Below are positions 40,615 through 51,539 of a DNA stretch of 64,000 bases, one piece after another. Made by a program: the position numbers and the translations under genes. Positions within the stretch are counted from its first letter, which is position 1. Each line of letters opens with the position of its first letter. Source of the DNA: Populus alba (lineage: Eukaryota; Streptophyta; Magnoliopsida; Malpighiales; Salicaceae); assembly GCF_005239225.2 (NCBI RefSeq), contig NC_133297.1, forward strand, positions 10,714,147 to 10,778,146, written 5' to 3'. The notes below the pieces were generated by a model. The model did no database searches, was not told where the DNA came from, and saw only the letters and a program-made list of their open reading frames with translations.

Positions 40615-40785
40615 AAACAGCTGTGTTTGAGTTTGTTTTAAAGTGTATTTTTCCTTAGGAATATATTAAAATAATATATATTTTTTATTTTTTTAAAATT
40701 TAATTTTAATATTAATATATTTAGAATTAAAAGAAAATTGGAAAAAAAAATAATCGTTGAAATTTCGTTGTAAACGCAGCCCCAA
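40615..40785. repeat. Dispersed AT-rich repeat copy downstream of GRXS14
   Basis: It runs from GCTGTGTTTGAGTTTGTTTT through GTGTATTTTTCCTTAGGAAT and ATATTAAAATAATATATATT to GAAATTTCGTTGTAAACGCA. Start and end phrases (GTTTGAGTTTG and GTAAACGCAG) look like weak inverted ends. It is the same family as the copies at 5.8 and 28.4 kb. Confidence 0.6.
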
Positions 40786-41002
40786 ATATGGACTTAAGAT
40801 CAGAGACTTGGTGCACAATCATCCAATTGGTTTCATTTTTTATATTTTTTGTTTTATATTAACAAAGCATATCCCTTCAACATCCTGTTACCGGTTTGTC
40901 ATATATCGCAGTCCGTATCAGTTAATCAATAAAAATAATAATGAAAAAGGGCCCTCCCAATAAGTTAGATGCTTTATCCATTGTTCTTCCTGTTTTTCAC
41001 AG

Positions 41003-41101
41003 TGAAATTCAGCTGCTGACTTGCAACTTGAAGCCATACTGGGTGTCAAATCCAACTCTGAAAATGCTGGGTGCTAATGCTGTGTCTGGAAGAAAGGTCT
41101 T
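41003..41101 (+). other. Possible 3' UTR exon of GRXS14 or orphan exon
   Basis: A pyrimidine-rich acceptor (CTGTTTTTCACAG) precedes a compositionally exon-like stretch that is open in one frame (KPYWVSNPTLKMLGANAVSG). A donor-like site (TTGTG followed by GTAGGTTG) lies 15 bases after the GRXS14 stop, so this could be a spliced 3' UTR exon. No family is recognised, and the end is not defined. Confidence 0.25.
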
Positions 41102-42416
41102 TCTCTAATTAGATCAGAACTAATGATCGTTATGTATTTTATGCTGTAAGCATAACAGATTACCGTATACAAGATTGCGTATAGAAGAAACACTTTCTTT
41201 GCTTTTGCTTTCTTGAACACTTTTAATTGCTAGACATCATTTATCACACCCTGTTGGTCATTGAGTTCACCACACAACAGATTAAACTAAACTACATGCG
41301 TGATGGTGCGAAGGTCTGTATTGACTCCTCTCAGGTAGTCCCAGGTGATGAGATCTTCTATCCCCTTCCTGATTGCTTTTATGTCAGGCTTAAGAATTCA
41401 GCTCAACAGCTGAACACTCTGAGACTAAAAATTGTTGATAACATGGTTTGATATTCCAGCCAACACTTGTAATGTAAGAGGTTTAAAGTATTTTGTTTTG
41501 TTCTTTGTCTTCAACAATTTTTATGGGATAATTATCATGTGGAAGGATAAACGAGAAAAAATCGAATTGGAAGAGGAACCAATTTGTGTTTTAACAAGTT
41601 TGGTCTTCAATCCCATAGATTCGAATTACCCTTTCTGCAAATTGAAAGAAGAACCAATTTGTGTTATACCAATCTTTGTCATCTGTGGTAATCACTTGTG
41701 GTTTGCGAGTTGGAATGATCCTGTTGACTATGGTGAAATATACTGAAAACAGTTTTAGATCATGTAATTTGAAGATAAATTAAGCTTGTGTATGCAAAAA
41801 TCCCACTTTTCACTGCTTCTTCATAGACTTCAATCCGGAATTTGTTGCACAATTATTGTCAAGATAAATACCCATCAGAATGCATGGTCAGGGGGCGAGG
41901 AATCCGGAATTTGTAAGATTTCGCCTCTCTGTAAAAATATACCAGAGAAAAGGGATTGCAAATCCAGGAAGGAAGAGGTGGCTGTAATATTTTACCTTTT
42001 TTAAAAAAATATCCTTGAAGAAAAGGGCCTGTGAATTCAGGTCAGGTTATACCCTTTCAGTGATTGGTGGATCATGCTTTCGATAGGATTATATTTGAGG
42101 ATATGAATTGTTCTGCATTAGGTACTGCGATGCGTCACAGAATTATTTTATTGGTTTATTCTTTGGCCCCTTTGAATTATATTTTCTATGACGATGGCAA
42201 CAGCGATAACTGTTGCAGAAAACGAGATAAATACTTTAATTTTATTTTCAGCTCTACTATCACAGAAAACGAGATAAAGAACATGAATTTGTACGCTCTT
42301 AGGGTTAGCCTATGAGGGCTTGATTATCTGTAGAATTTTTTATTTCCCCTGTAGTTTTCCGGTTCTTATCTGTGTATTTGTTTCTTCTTCCTAACACTGT
42401 TTCTTTTTTTGGGAAG
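41102..42416. other. Region with no supported gene before the SRP14 fragment
   Basis: The composition is moderate, not extreme AT. Several short open frames (41227-41451, 41432-41746, 42064-42315) lack recognisable motifs. The upstream exons expected for an SRP14 gene were looked for here and not found. Confidence 0.4.
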
Positions 42417-42572
42417 GTTGAGGCTAAGGATCACCAGCGTTTTCAAGCTTCTTTTGCAACTACTCTCAAGGCCCACGTGGCAGCTCTACAGAAGAGGGAG
42501 AGGAAGGGCAGGAAAAAGGCAGCAGAGGGTGATAAGAAGGAAGTGGGTTTCAAGAAGTCCAACAAGGCTTAG
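42417..42572 (+). pseudogene. SRP14: Orphan last exon of signal recognition particle 14 kDa protein (SRP14)
   Basis: SRP14 pairs with SRP9 in the Alu domain of the signal recognition particle and slows elongation. The frame reads VEAKDHQRFQASFATTLKAH, then VAALQKRERKGRKK and a lysine-rich end KKSNKA before a stop. This matches the C-terminal exon of plant SRP14 (VGAKDHQRFQASYATILKAHM...KKRERK). It follows an acceptor-like TTTTTTTGGGAAG. The roughly 70 N-terminal residues encoded by the earlier exons (the QLDPFLNELTSMFE-type block) are not found in the 2.3 kb upstream. It is therefore either a partial gene copy or a terminal exon captured by another transcript. The open frame is intact and not visibly decayed. 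Confidence 0.65.
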
Positions 42573-43439
42573 ACTTCTTTTCCCATGATTTCCTGCAACT
42601 ACACCTTCCAAACCATTAACTACTCTTCAACACAAAGATGCTAGGATTTATTTATGGAAATACAGGGATATTATATTGTTGGGTTTTTCAAGACATATAC
42701 TTACAACATAAATTTAAATTTTTCTTAGGAGTTTTAAAAATTATATTAAATAGATCTATAAATTTTTAAGATTTATGCGAAAATTACCTGAAAATCATAT
42801 TTTTTCTGTTTTTAATCTTTTTTTCAAGGCTTGGTTGTTCGGTTTTGAATATTTTTTTCAAGGCTTGGTTGTTGTAAATTACAAGTCGTTCTAGTGTATC
42901 CGGTCTTTAATGAATTCATTAGAAAAATCTTCTAAATCCTTTGAAGAAAAAAAAAATTCATAACAGTAATGCACACGAACTATAAGAATATATAGAATAT
43001 ATATTTTTTATTTTATTTTCTCTTAGAGTTATTAATAAAATATTTGATAAATATTAAAAATAAATAAGTTAATATATATTTATATAAACAAGCTAATGTC
43101 ACATCCAACTGATTGGTCTCTGGAGAAATTATAGACAATTGAATGCAGATTATTTTTTTGAACGCTATTTTCTATACTCCATTTCACTCCATTCATTATT
43201 TGTGATTGATGTAGATATTGAATATTTGCAATTTCATGTATTTGTGCTCAAAATATGCTGATGTCTTTTCGAGCTGTTTTAACGCACACCTGAGATTATT
43301 CAAGACTGATGTGGGATGGATAAAAAATCGGAAAATCTGACATAATGACCTATACAACCAAAAATAATTTACCTCTTCTGTTAGTAATTTACATTCAGTA
43401 AAGACATGAGACATGAAGGGACGAAGGAATCTACTACCA
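42573..43439. other. Convergent intergenic region between the SRP14 fragment and HSFA4
   Basis: It is AT-rich, with no gene seen. A direct repeat of about 25 bases (TTTTTTCAAGGCTTGGTTGT) occurs at about 42820-42840 and 42849-42871. The right part, from about 43190, probably holds the HSFA4 3' UTR. Confidence 0.45.
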
Positions 43440-45394
43440 TCATGATCTTTCAGCTGTCGCAATGTGTGCCATATTTTTTGCAAGATTATCTATGTAGTTC
43501 GCATTCCACCAAGATCTATCGTGACTGTCCGGCTTGGTATTGCTTCTCATGTCATCTGTAATCCCTCTTTCTGTTCGACCTTCAGATTCTTGTTCGTCAT
43601 GGGGACCGGGGGCCTCAGTCAGGAAGTGTTGCCAGAAAAGATCATTTGCTCCATTCATCACAGTAGGACTTTTCATCTCTAATGCTGGTGCTTGTATGAC
43701 TTCAGATGCTGGAGCTCTAGAATGCTTGCAATTTGCCTGTAACTGTGAAGATTCAGGCATCGTATCGTCACCGAGATAACTTGGAGCTGTTTGTCTGGCA
43801 ACATTGTTGATACATCTAGCCAGCTCAGGTGATGAACGAATATCCCTTGAATGTGGTGAAGATGGAAATGATCTTGGAGACCAAGGCTCGCCATCTGCAG
43901 AGGATGAACTTAATTCTCTAACAGTGACCATTGAAGGTTGTGATCTGCCACCAACATGGCACACTTCTTCACTAAAACTTTCACCAACAGCATAGAGAAA
44001 ATCTTCCAAGAATTTTAATGATGAATCCAACTTCTCAACCGACTCCGGATGCGGCATTGGAGCAGGCAATCCATCCAGGTTTGCAATTGGAGAACACAAG
44101 TTCTCATTCTCCTCCTCTTTGTAATCGCCCTGGAAGTAATCAAGTTTCAGTAGCTTTCTCTTTTTGTTATGATATTCTGACTGCTGCATGAGAAGAGAGG
44201 CAAACTCTGGTTTTTGCATTAGCTGAGCCAGGAAGGACATCAACTGCTTCTGTCTGCATTCCATACTCTGTAACCTCTCACCCAGTGAGACGATTTGAAA
44301 TTCAAATCCCTGCTTCTCTGCCTCATTTCTCTGTAGCTCCAACTCAAGTTCGTTCTTATCATGTTTCAGTCGGTTAATTTCCTTCTCATATTCCTGTTTT
44401 TCTGTCTCAGCGAGCGGAGAGATAATCCCATGATTCTGCATGGAATGGCTATGAACTGGCTTCCGCCGGTGAATATTCTTTAGAAGATGTCTCTGCCCTC
44501 TTATAAATTCTTCGTTACCAAACTCCCACTGATCGGGATCAATCTTCCTAAATCCCTGAAACCACAGATTGCAAGCTTGAGTTTAGTAACGAAAGGAATT
44601 CACCAGAAAAATGTAAAAATGTTCAAATTGCAGAGCGAATGGATACCCATACTCGATTAAGCACAGACTGGTTTGCTGGCATGACTAAGTCAAATGAGGC
44701 ACAATAACTAGAAGGAAAGGAGAAATTAAATGACAAAGAACATGTCTCAAAGACTCACTCCAAAGTTATTTTTGCCTCCTGAGTTTGTGTCAAGGCTACT
44801 TCTGATTTGAAGTGTAAATTAAACCACCGCATACTCGCAAATTATTCTATAACAGAAATGGATATATGAATAAACATGATTTAGATTTATAAAATCCTGA
44901 AGATGTCAACAAGTGTTGATGGGAACGAACAAGATTCATTATAACTAAAGAAGTACCATTCAGCTTGCACACAGACACAAGAAAGGGAGAAAAGGGCAGC
45001 AACAAAAAAAAAAGTTTTTTCCAGATTAAGGATTATTATTGATTAGCATAGATATAACAAATTTCCAAAATCCATGAAAAGAAGAAGACAAAACAACTCT
45101 AGAGACATTAAATTGTACTAATAAGATAAAATCATGTCCAAAGTGAAGAAATTAACAGTAGACTAATCAACTTACATAAGTATTAAGCTGCCTGACAAAA
45201 CTGGAGAAGTTATTGTGCTTGAAGTACTTGGGAAGCAAATCCTGAGCAAATTCAGGTGGATTCCACACCACAAAACTGCAGCCACTGTGGCTCCATGACA
45301 CCACCGAGTTAGTCAAGGGATCATCCACCATGTCATATGTTTTGGTTAGAAAAGGCGGCGGTGCATTTGAACTGTTACTCTGTGAACCATCCAT
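43440..45394 (-). CDS. HSFA4: Class A heat shock transcription factor, A4 type
   Basis: HSFs bind heat shock elements; the A4 subclass is linked to reactive-oxygen and heavy-metal responses in plants. Two exons, 45176-45394 and 43440-44555, encode 444 residues. The intron splits the DNA-binding domain after QLNTY, the conserved HSF position. The DNA-binding domain spans about residues 13-107 ([13 protein letters not shown] to [13 protein letters not shown]). The HR-A/B coiled coil is at about 120-200 with the 21-residue class A insert, and a basic NLS (KKRK) is at 204-207. A typical AHA activation motif ([14 protein letters not shown]) starts at 377. A WWN segment, a leucine-rich NES-like NLAKNMAHI and the C-terminal AERS match HSFA4 proteins. 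The start at 45394 gives the usual short Ser/Pro-rich leader. No defect is visible. Confidence 0.95.
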
Positions 45395-45935
45395 AACTAT
45401 TTTATTCTTATTCTATTCACTTATCCCCAAAATTCAATCAATAAAAACCATCTAGAAATCCCAAATAAGACACAAGATCGACAAGCAAGCTCTACAGGAA
45501 CTTGACATCCATATGCTGCCCAAGAAGATCTGACAAATTTAGACAGAGAGAAGAAACCCACAACAGATTAAGAAATCTGGAGATGGATATTGCAGAGCTC
45601 AAGAATTTGAGTTGTGATATTGAAAACTAGCAAGGAATTGCCGATGATAATATGAGCTGTTTTTTGTGGCAACCAATGAAATTGCGGAACTTGGAGACTA
45701 AGCAAGAGAAGAGAAAAAGAAGCAGCAGCAAGTTTTGACCTTTCTAACACCAAAAGCCCTCAAAGTTCAAACTTAAGGAAAAAAGAAAGAGAAAGAAACA
45801 AGTTTTTTTGCACACGGGAAGAAGCTGCTAGAGGCTTCTTGCCAATATCAAGAAAACCCAGAATTAATATACTGTATGAATTCTCCTCCTGGTTTTTCAA
45901 GTATATTTGCCTGGCCATTTCTTGTATATATACAC
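45395..45935 (-). promoter_or_regulatory. HSFA4 5' leader with TATA box and a 61-codon upstream ORF
   Basis: On the minus strand a TATA-like GTGTATATATAC lies at about 45924-45935, followed by a purine/pyrimidine-rich leader. This puts the transcription start near 45.89 kb and the 5' UTR at about 500 bases. The leader contains an ATG at 45753 opening a 61-codon frame that closes at 45568, before the main start. A G-box core CACGTG lies further upstream at 46221-46226. The true transcription start is unknown; all of this is inference from sequence. Confidence 0.4.
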
Positions 45936-46289
45936 ACACACAAAAACTACATATTCGGTGCTGCCATCTCACCCCATGGAACCAAGAAGAAAATCTTGTC
46001 CATAAAGAAAGAGAGAAGTGAGCTTTGACTGCCGCCATCTACTTTTTCTTCAACTTTGAAAGTTTGAACGAGCAGGAGGGAGGACCAGTCAAAATATCTT
46101 TCTTTTTTCTCGTTAATAATGCATTTTATATAACACAAGTCAACATGTCCAAAGCTAATCCACCGTGATTCTCTTATTTGTTTATTTATTTATTTTCCTT
46201 TCGAAGACTTTCACAAATTCCACGTGGTTCTCCACCGCATACGAACCCTGCTTTCATCTATCGGGTTTAGAGCTGGAAATTATGGGCAG

Positions 46290-46985
46290 ATTATTTTTTA
46301 AAATAATTTTTATTTAAAAATAATATTTTTTTAATTTTTAAAAATTATTTTTAATATTATCATATCAAAATAATTTAAAAATAAAAAAATATTAATTTAA
46401 AATAAAAAAAATTTAAATTTATTTTTAAAATATAAAAACAAACAAGCCCTTCTTTGTTAAGACTTTTCAATGATTCTTGTTCTTTTAATTTGCCTTAAAT
46501 TGTTTTCTTTCTTGAATAAGTGATACGTCAGCTAAGATTCGTAAGAAAACTATAAATCTGTGCTATTTTAATAAGATTCTAGTCTATCTCTAGAGTTTGT
46601 TCTAAGGGTTAAAAAAAATTATTCTATTCTTTTAATTCAAATTCTAGGATTACAGAATACACATAGATGAGTTTACTAACATGAGATTATAGTGGAAGTT
46701 TATATTTTTTAAGCTTAAAAATATTATTAGATGCGAAGATTCATCAAAAATATTCTAGAAGTAACTTTTAATATTCACTCAATGAATCTAAAAAAAGAAG
46801 TAGATGTATAATGAAAGAAAAAAAAACATATTTAAATTCATAAAAAATAATAAAAATATTTTTATTTAGAATTAAAAATTTTTTTTTTATCTCTCTCTTT
46901 TATTGTATATTTTTACTATAATCTTGTTTGTTTTTTGCGGCGGAAATATTGTTTCCATAAAAATTTTAATTTTTTTTAAAACGCT
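46290..46985. repeat. Direct duplication, left copy
   Basis: The segment contains an AT-rich dispersed-repeat-like block, then AAACAAACAAGCCCTTCTTT, then a more unique part with AAGTGATACGTCAGCTAAGA, CTAGTCTATCTCTAGAGTTT and GAATACACATAGATGAGTTT, ending at TTGTTTTTTGCGGCGGAAAT. The whole order recurs about 730 bases downstream with roughly 90-95% identity by eye. It is non-coding. Confidence 0.85.
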
Positions 46986-47019
46986 TTTAAAACATAAAAA
47001 TTAAATAAGTTTATTTGAA

Positions 47020-47690
47020 ATTGTGGTTACAATTATTTTTTAAAATATTTTTTATTTGAAAATATATTAAAATAATATTTTTTAAAAAAAATTTAAAAAT
47101 TATTTTTGATACCAATATATAAAAATAATTTGAAAATATTAAAAAAATATTATTTTATTAAATATAAAAACAAACATAGCCTTATTTGTTAAGACTTTTC
47201 GTTGATTCTCCTTCTTTTAATTTGCCTTAAATTGTTTTCTTTCGTGAATAAGTGATACGTCAGCTAAGATTTGTAAGAAAACTATAAATCTATGCTATTT
47301 TAATAAGATTCTAGTCTATCTCTAGAGTTTGTTCTAAGGGTTAAAGAAAATCATTCTAATTTTTTAATTCAAATTCTAGGATTAAAGAATACACATAGAT
47401 GAGTTTACTAACATAAGAATTATTGTGGAAGTTTAAATTTTTTAAGATTAAAAATATTATTAAATGCGAAGATTCATCAAAAATATTCTAGAAGTAACTA
47501 TTAATATTTACTCAATGAATCTAAAAAAAGAAGATGTATAATGAAAGAAAAAAAAAACATATTTAAATTCATAAAAAATAATAAAAATATTTTTATTTAG
47601 AATTAATTTTTTTTTATCTCTCTCTTTTATTTTATATTTTTACAATAATCTTGTTTGTTTTTTGCGGCACAAACATTGTTTTAAAAAAAA
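47020..47690. repeat. Direct duplication, right copy
   Basis: This copy has the same order of phrases as the left one: CAAACATAGCCTTATTTGTT, AAGTGATACGTCAGCTAAGA, CTAGTCTATCTCTAGAGTTT, GAATACACATAGATGAGTTT and TTGTTTTTTGCGGCACAAAC. Small differences include loss of a 3-base AGT before AGATGTATAATG. A further AT-rich family member follows at about 47695-47835. Confidence 0.85.
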
Positions 47691-48379
47691 AATAGGATTT
47701 TTTTAATATTTTTATATTATATTTATGTGTTGATATTAAAAATAAATTTTTTAAAAAAATATTATTTTAATATATTTATATAAAAAAATATAATTTAAAA
47801 AGTAACTTGAACTACCATATAAAAGCACCGAACACTTTAAGATTTTTTGGATGAGTGCTTCGTGTACCAAAAGTCAAATTAAGTTTCAAAATAAACAAAA
47901 ATCAACTTAATTAATTTAAATTGAATAGAAAAATCGCTTAAAGAAACAGATATTTCTTCTCTGCTGTGACTCTTTCCGTCACCATCTCTCTGGACAAGAT
48001 GAATCTCCTTCACAAATGGTCATCCCTGAGAGATCTTCGAGACGATCATCACTAGAACACGACCAACGAGAGTTCGCCACATGTACACTTAACGAATGGA
48101 TGTAAGCTACCAATACAAGCTGAACTGAAGTACAGGGGCTGGATTGAGAAATTTCTTTGATGAGGGACTACTTTGACAAGTATCTGTAATTTCTAGATCC
48201 CAAACTATGATTGGCCTCAAGGAGAACCAGATGGATATTTAATGGCCACTTAAACCCCTGTGGCAAACAGATATTGAAGATATCTTGTTCCCGCTATATA
48301 ATCCACCAAGAGAAATGACAAAATCTACGCTCTTATACCAGAATTCACAGGCTGTATCTTCTAAACAAGATATTGAGAA

Positions 48380-49959
48380 ATGGATAGCGAGGCAGTGAGA
48401 CGGAGAATGAACATGATTGTTGCCCATTTTGCACCCACCATTGCCGATGATATATCCTCCCCTGCTCACCTCCTCCCTCTGGTGATTAATTTAAGCAAAC
48501 AGCTTTCTGAAGCATTTGTACTTTACTACACTGATTACTAGTATGATTCATTCTGTCTTTGTTTTCAGAACTGCAGTGGCAGTTTGAATTCTGTCATCCG
48601 AAGGCGCGATAATAGAACGTATTTTGCACGTCAGGGGTCAGCTTCTCAAGCTTGCTTCATGAGAATTCAACAGGTGATAGTTTAATCTATTCCTTTTCTG
48701 TTTCTTTTCTCTGTTTAATGATTTGCTGATTTTTCCCAATAAGCTGTTGCTCAAATTGCTGATTTTCTGCAGCTAGCAGGGTAGCTCACTTGTGTTTCTA
48801 AAATCTAACTGTGCATGCCAGCAGGGTAGCTCCGAAAAGGGTCTCCAATCCTCTGCTTCTTCTGAAACAGAATGGTCTTGTAATGCTAAACTTATAAAAG
48901 ATGAAGCACCATTGTTTTCCAGACCTACCAAGATGAAGCCGAACTTGCCGAACGTTGAACCGACCCTAACTCCGGCTAAATATTCCCAATCAACCATGTC
49001 TGCCCTTCCCAAGTTTGCCAGGCCAAAGAGACGCACAATAGGCAGGAACGGGCAGCTTCAGTTTGAGAAGAAAATATATTCTTCTGAATCTAATGGTCAG
49101 TAGTTCCATTTCAAGCATCCATATCACAACTACACCATATATTCTTCGGAATCTTGATGTTAAACATTATCTTGTAGCATGGATTCTCATACACACACAC
49201 ACACACATGTCCTGCAGGAATTGAGTGGTCACCAAAGATGGATGTTGTAGAATCTGGAGTTAATTATGTCTTGAAAATAGAGATTCCAGGTGTTAACGTC
49301 AGTGACATTAGAGTGGAGATTCATGGCCAAAAGTAAGTGATGGGATTTGCTTTGCATTCCTAAATCTCATCTCACCCTGCTTTAGCCACTAAATTCCCTC
49401 GCAAGGCAATCAGTTGTTAAATTGGTATTTGACCTGGTAAGATTTTCTGGTATTTTTTCTCTTGCAGCTTGAAAGTATTGGGCAAACGCTCCTCTCAGTG
49501 CTGGAAAATGGCATCTGGGGGTTGCTCAGGTGACTCCATCTTAAGATATCACAAGAGGGAGATTGTAGAAGGGCCATACGAGATTGTGTGGCAACTTCCC
49601 CTCGATGGGAACAAGGACTCTGTCTCAGCTGAGTTTCTGTAAGTTATGGCTTCGACTTGTTTCTTTGCATGATTAATGAGAGAGTACACATTCATTTGAT
49701 CTGGTAGTGTTTCTCTATGAATCTGTTGGTGGCAATTGCTTGTTTCTCAAAATACAATCTTGGCATCTGTTCGTTTTTCAAGCTGCTGAAAAGCAGAGCT
49801 CAATCCTCGTAGGAGAAGAAAGGATTTGAAACTTGTAAATCCAGAATTGATGATGCATTTTAATGTCTTATGGTGCATTTTAATTTGTATAATACTTACC
49901 TGAATGTGTTTTCATGGCGCAGCAACGGATTATTGCAAGTAACTGTTTCAAAAATGTGA
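48380..49959 (+). CDS. Protein with a C-terminal HSP20/alpha-crystallin-like domain
   Basis: Six exons join in frame: 48380-48481, 48569-48673, 48822-49095, 49218-49332, 49468-49638 and 49923-49959, giving 267 residues (266 if a second acceptor three bases later is used). The N-terminal part (MDSEAVRRRMNMIVAHFAP, then SVIRRRDNRTYFARQ) is basic and not a known catalytic domain. From about residue 165 the sequence has the beta-strand pattern of an alpha-crystallin domain: GVNYVLKIEIPGV, VRVEIHG-like DIRVEIHGQNLKVLGKR, then YEIVWQLPLDGN...VSAEFLNGLLQVTVSK. The G-L-L-x-V signature near the end is typical of HSP20. It resembles the Arabidopsis 'HSP20-like chaperones superfamily' proteins that are not classic small heat shock proteins. 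Chaperone activity is unproven. It lies divergently next to HSFA4. Confidence 0.82.
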
Positions 49960-50489
49960 GAATCAGCTGGGGAATTCATGAGGAAGAAGCACATTGCAAT
50001 GTACCCTGTCAAAGTATAGTTAGATTGGTTATATATTTACAATAAACTTATAAAAAAACATTTAATTACGATAAATTAATAATTATTAATACTGTGATTG
50101 ACTCGTATATATTTTATATTTCTAGAAATTCTGAGTACTTTATGCCGCAAATTTTACAGAATGTTCTACTCTTGTATACATTATTATTATTATTATTATT
50201 AGACTTGGCTCAAGATATGACCCTTCCAAGGCTGGGATTTCTAGTTGGCTGGCTAGATAAATCTCAAAACAATTGTTTTTTTTTTAGATTTTATTATTAA
50301 ATGATATCATTTTAGAAAAAAATAAAATTAATGTTGTTTTGAATAAAGATTTTTTAAAAAAAATACATGGAGTTGACGTAGTCAAATCTCCTTTTGTATT
50401 TAATCAATAGGGTCAACATCCACCCTAATTTGAGAGAAAATATTGGAGTTCACTTCTCAATCAGTTCAATCTATATATATTATGCAATA

Positions 50490-50675
50490 TTTAGATAGTG
50501 TTTGATATTATAAAAATAATTATTTTTTTAAATGATTTTTACTTAAAAATATATTAAAATAATATTTTATTATTGTTATTTAAAATTTATTTTTGACAAA
50601 GCAAATCAAAATAATTTAAAAATATTAAATTTTTTTAATTAAAAAAAAAAAAACAATTACAGAAAACGTTGCCTG
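50490..50675. repeat. Dispersed AT-rich repeat copy
   Basis: It begins TAGTGTTTGATATTATAAAA, continues with ACTTAAAAATATATTAAAAT and TTATTTTTGACAAAGCAAAT, and ends near AAACAATTACAGAAAACGTT. The block order matches the copies at 46.3 and 47.1 kb. Confidence 0.55.
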
Positions 50676-51077
50676 CATGTAGCTTTTCTAGAAACAGTCA
50701 GAATATTCCGTGGACATTTTTGCCTCACTGGCACTCATCCATGTACTTTCTAAATTGTTTTGATTGAGTCCATGCATGCCATGCAATGCTCATAATGCAG
50801 TACTTCCATGCTAGTTAACCGTTTGATTTTTGAAAAAAAGAAAAAAAAACTAAAAAAATTATTGATAAAAGAAAAGAAAAAAATGCAAAACTAAAATTAG
50901 ATTATATTAGATTTGATGATGACCATCGATCCAATCATGCAAATTAAAAATGATTACTTTGATTTCTTTTCAAAGGTAGGGCACAGAAGGAGCCCGGTCG
51001 ATCATACATTTAGCTGTTTTGTTTGACTTGAGGCGTGTTAGAATTCTTTGTCATAGGTCTAAATTGAAAACTAAAAG

Positions 51078-51081
<4 letters not shown>

Positions 51082-51111
<30 letters not shown>
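51082..51111. repeat. (AT)n microsatellite
   Basis: A perfect or nearly perfect AT dinucleotide run of about 30 bases in intergenic DNA. Confidence 0.9.
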
Positions 51112-51113
<2 letters not shown>

Positions 51114-51539
51114 AATCATTTCTTTTTCTTTTTCGTTTTCAATTTTTTTTTTTTTAAATAAGACGTTGACCCTTAATTGATATTTAGAGTCAAATTTGAC
51201 ACATCATGGATTACATTAGGACTACATTGGTTGCTCACGTGCATGTCACGAGAATGATAAATTTTTTCAAATATAAAAAGAAATATTTATATAATGATAG
51301 TGTTTTTAAAGAAGTAAGATAAATTGAAGACTTAGATTATTGATGAGATTGAGTTTAATAAATTAGATTAATTTAATACTATTATTAAACAAAGGCAGCA
51401 ACAACAGTAAATAAACCAAACTAAATAAAAAAACTGACAATAATTAAATTAAAAAATAAATATTTTTCAATATTATAAAAGAATATCCTTCCAATATTCT
51501 TCAAAGGTCTTCATAATCTTATTTAATAATAAAACAAAA

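Larger units (their letters stand above)
45936..48379. other. Divergent intergenic region between HSFA4 and the HSP20-domain gene
   Basis: This interval contains the upstream regions of both genes and is dominated by a tandem pair of AT-rich segments (46.3-47.7 kb). From about 47.94 kb the composition becomes less AT-rich, which suggests the promoter and 5' UTR of the HSP20-domain gene. A single two-unit heat-shock-element-like GAAATTTC is at 48148-48155, which is weak evidence. No further gene is seen. Confidence 0.5.

Noticed and set aside
41227..41451. 74-codon plus-strand frame (…MRDGAKVCIDSSQVVPGDE…)
   Set aside because: It looks protein-like in composition, but no family was recognised, and there is no start context or neighbouring exon to support it. 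It was kept out of the gene list.
43464..43995. Several plus-strand frames of 60-80 codons
   Set aside because: They are shadows of the HSFA4 second exon on the minus strand.
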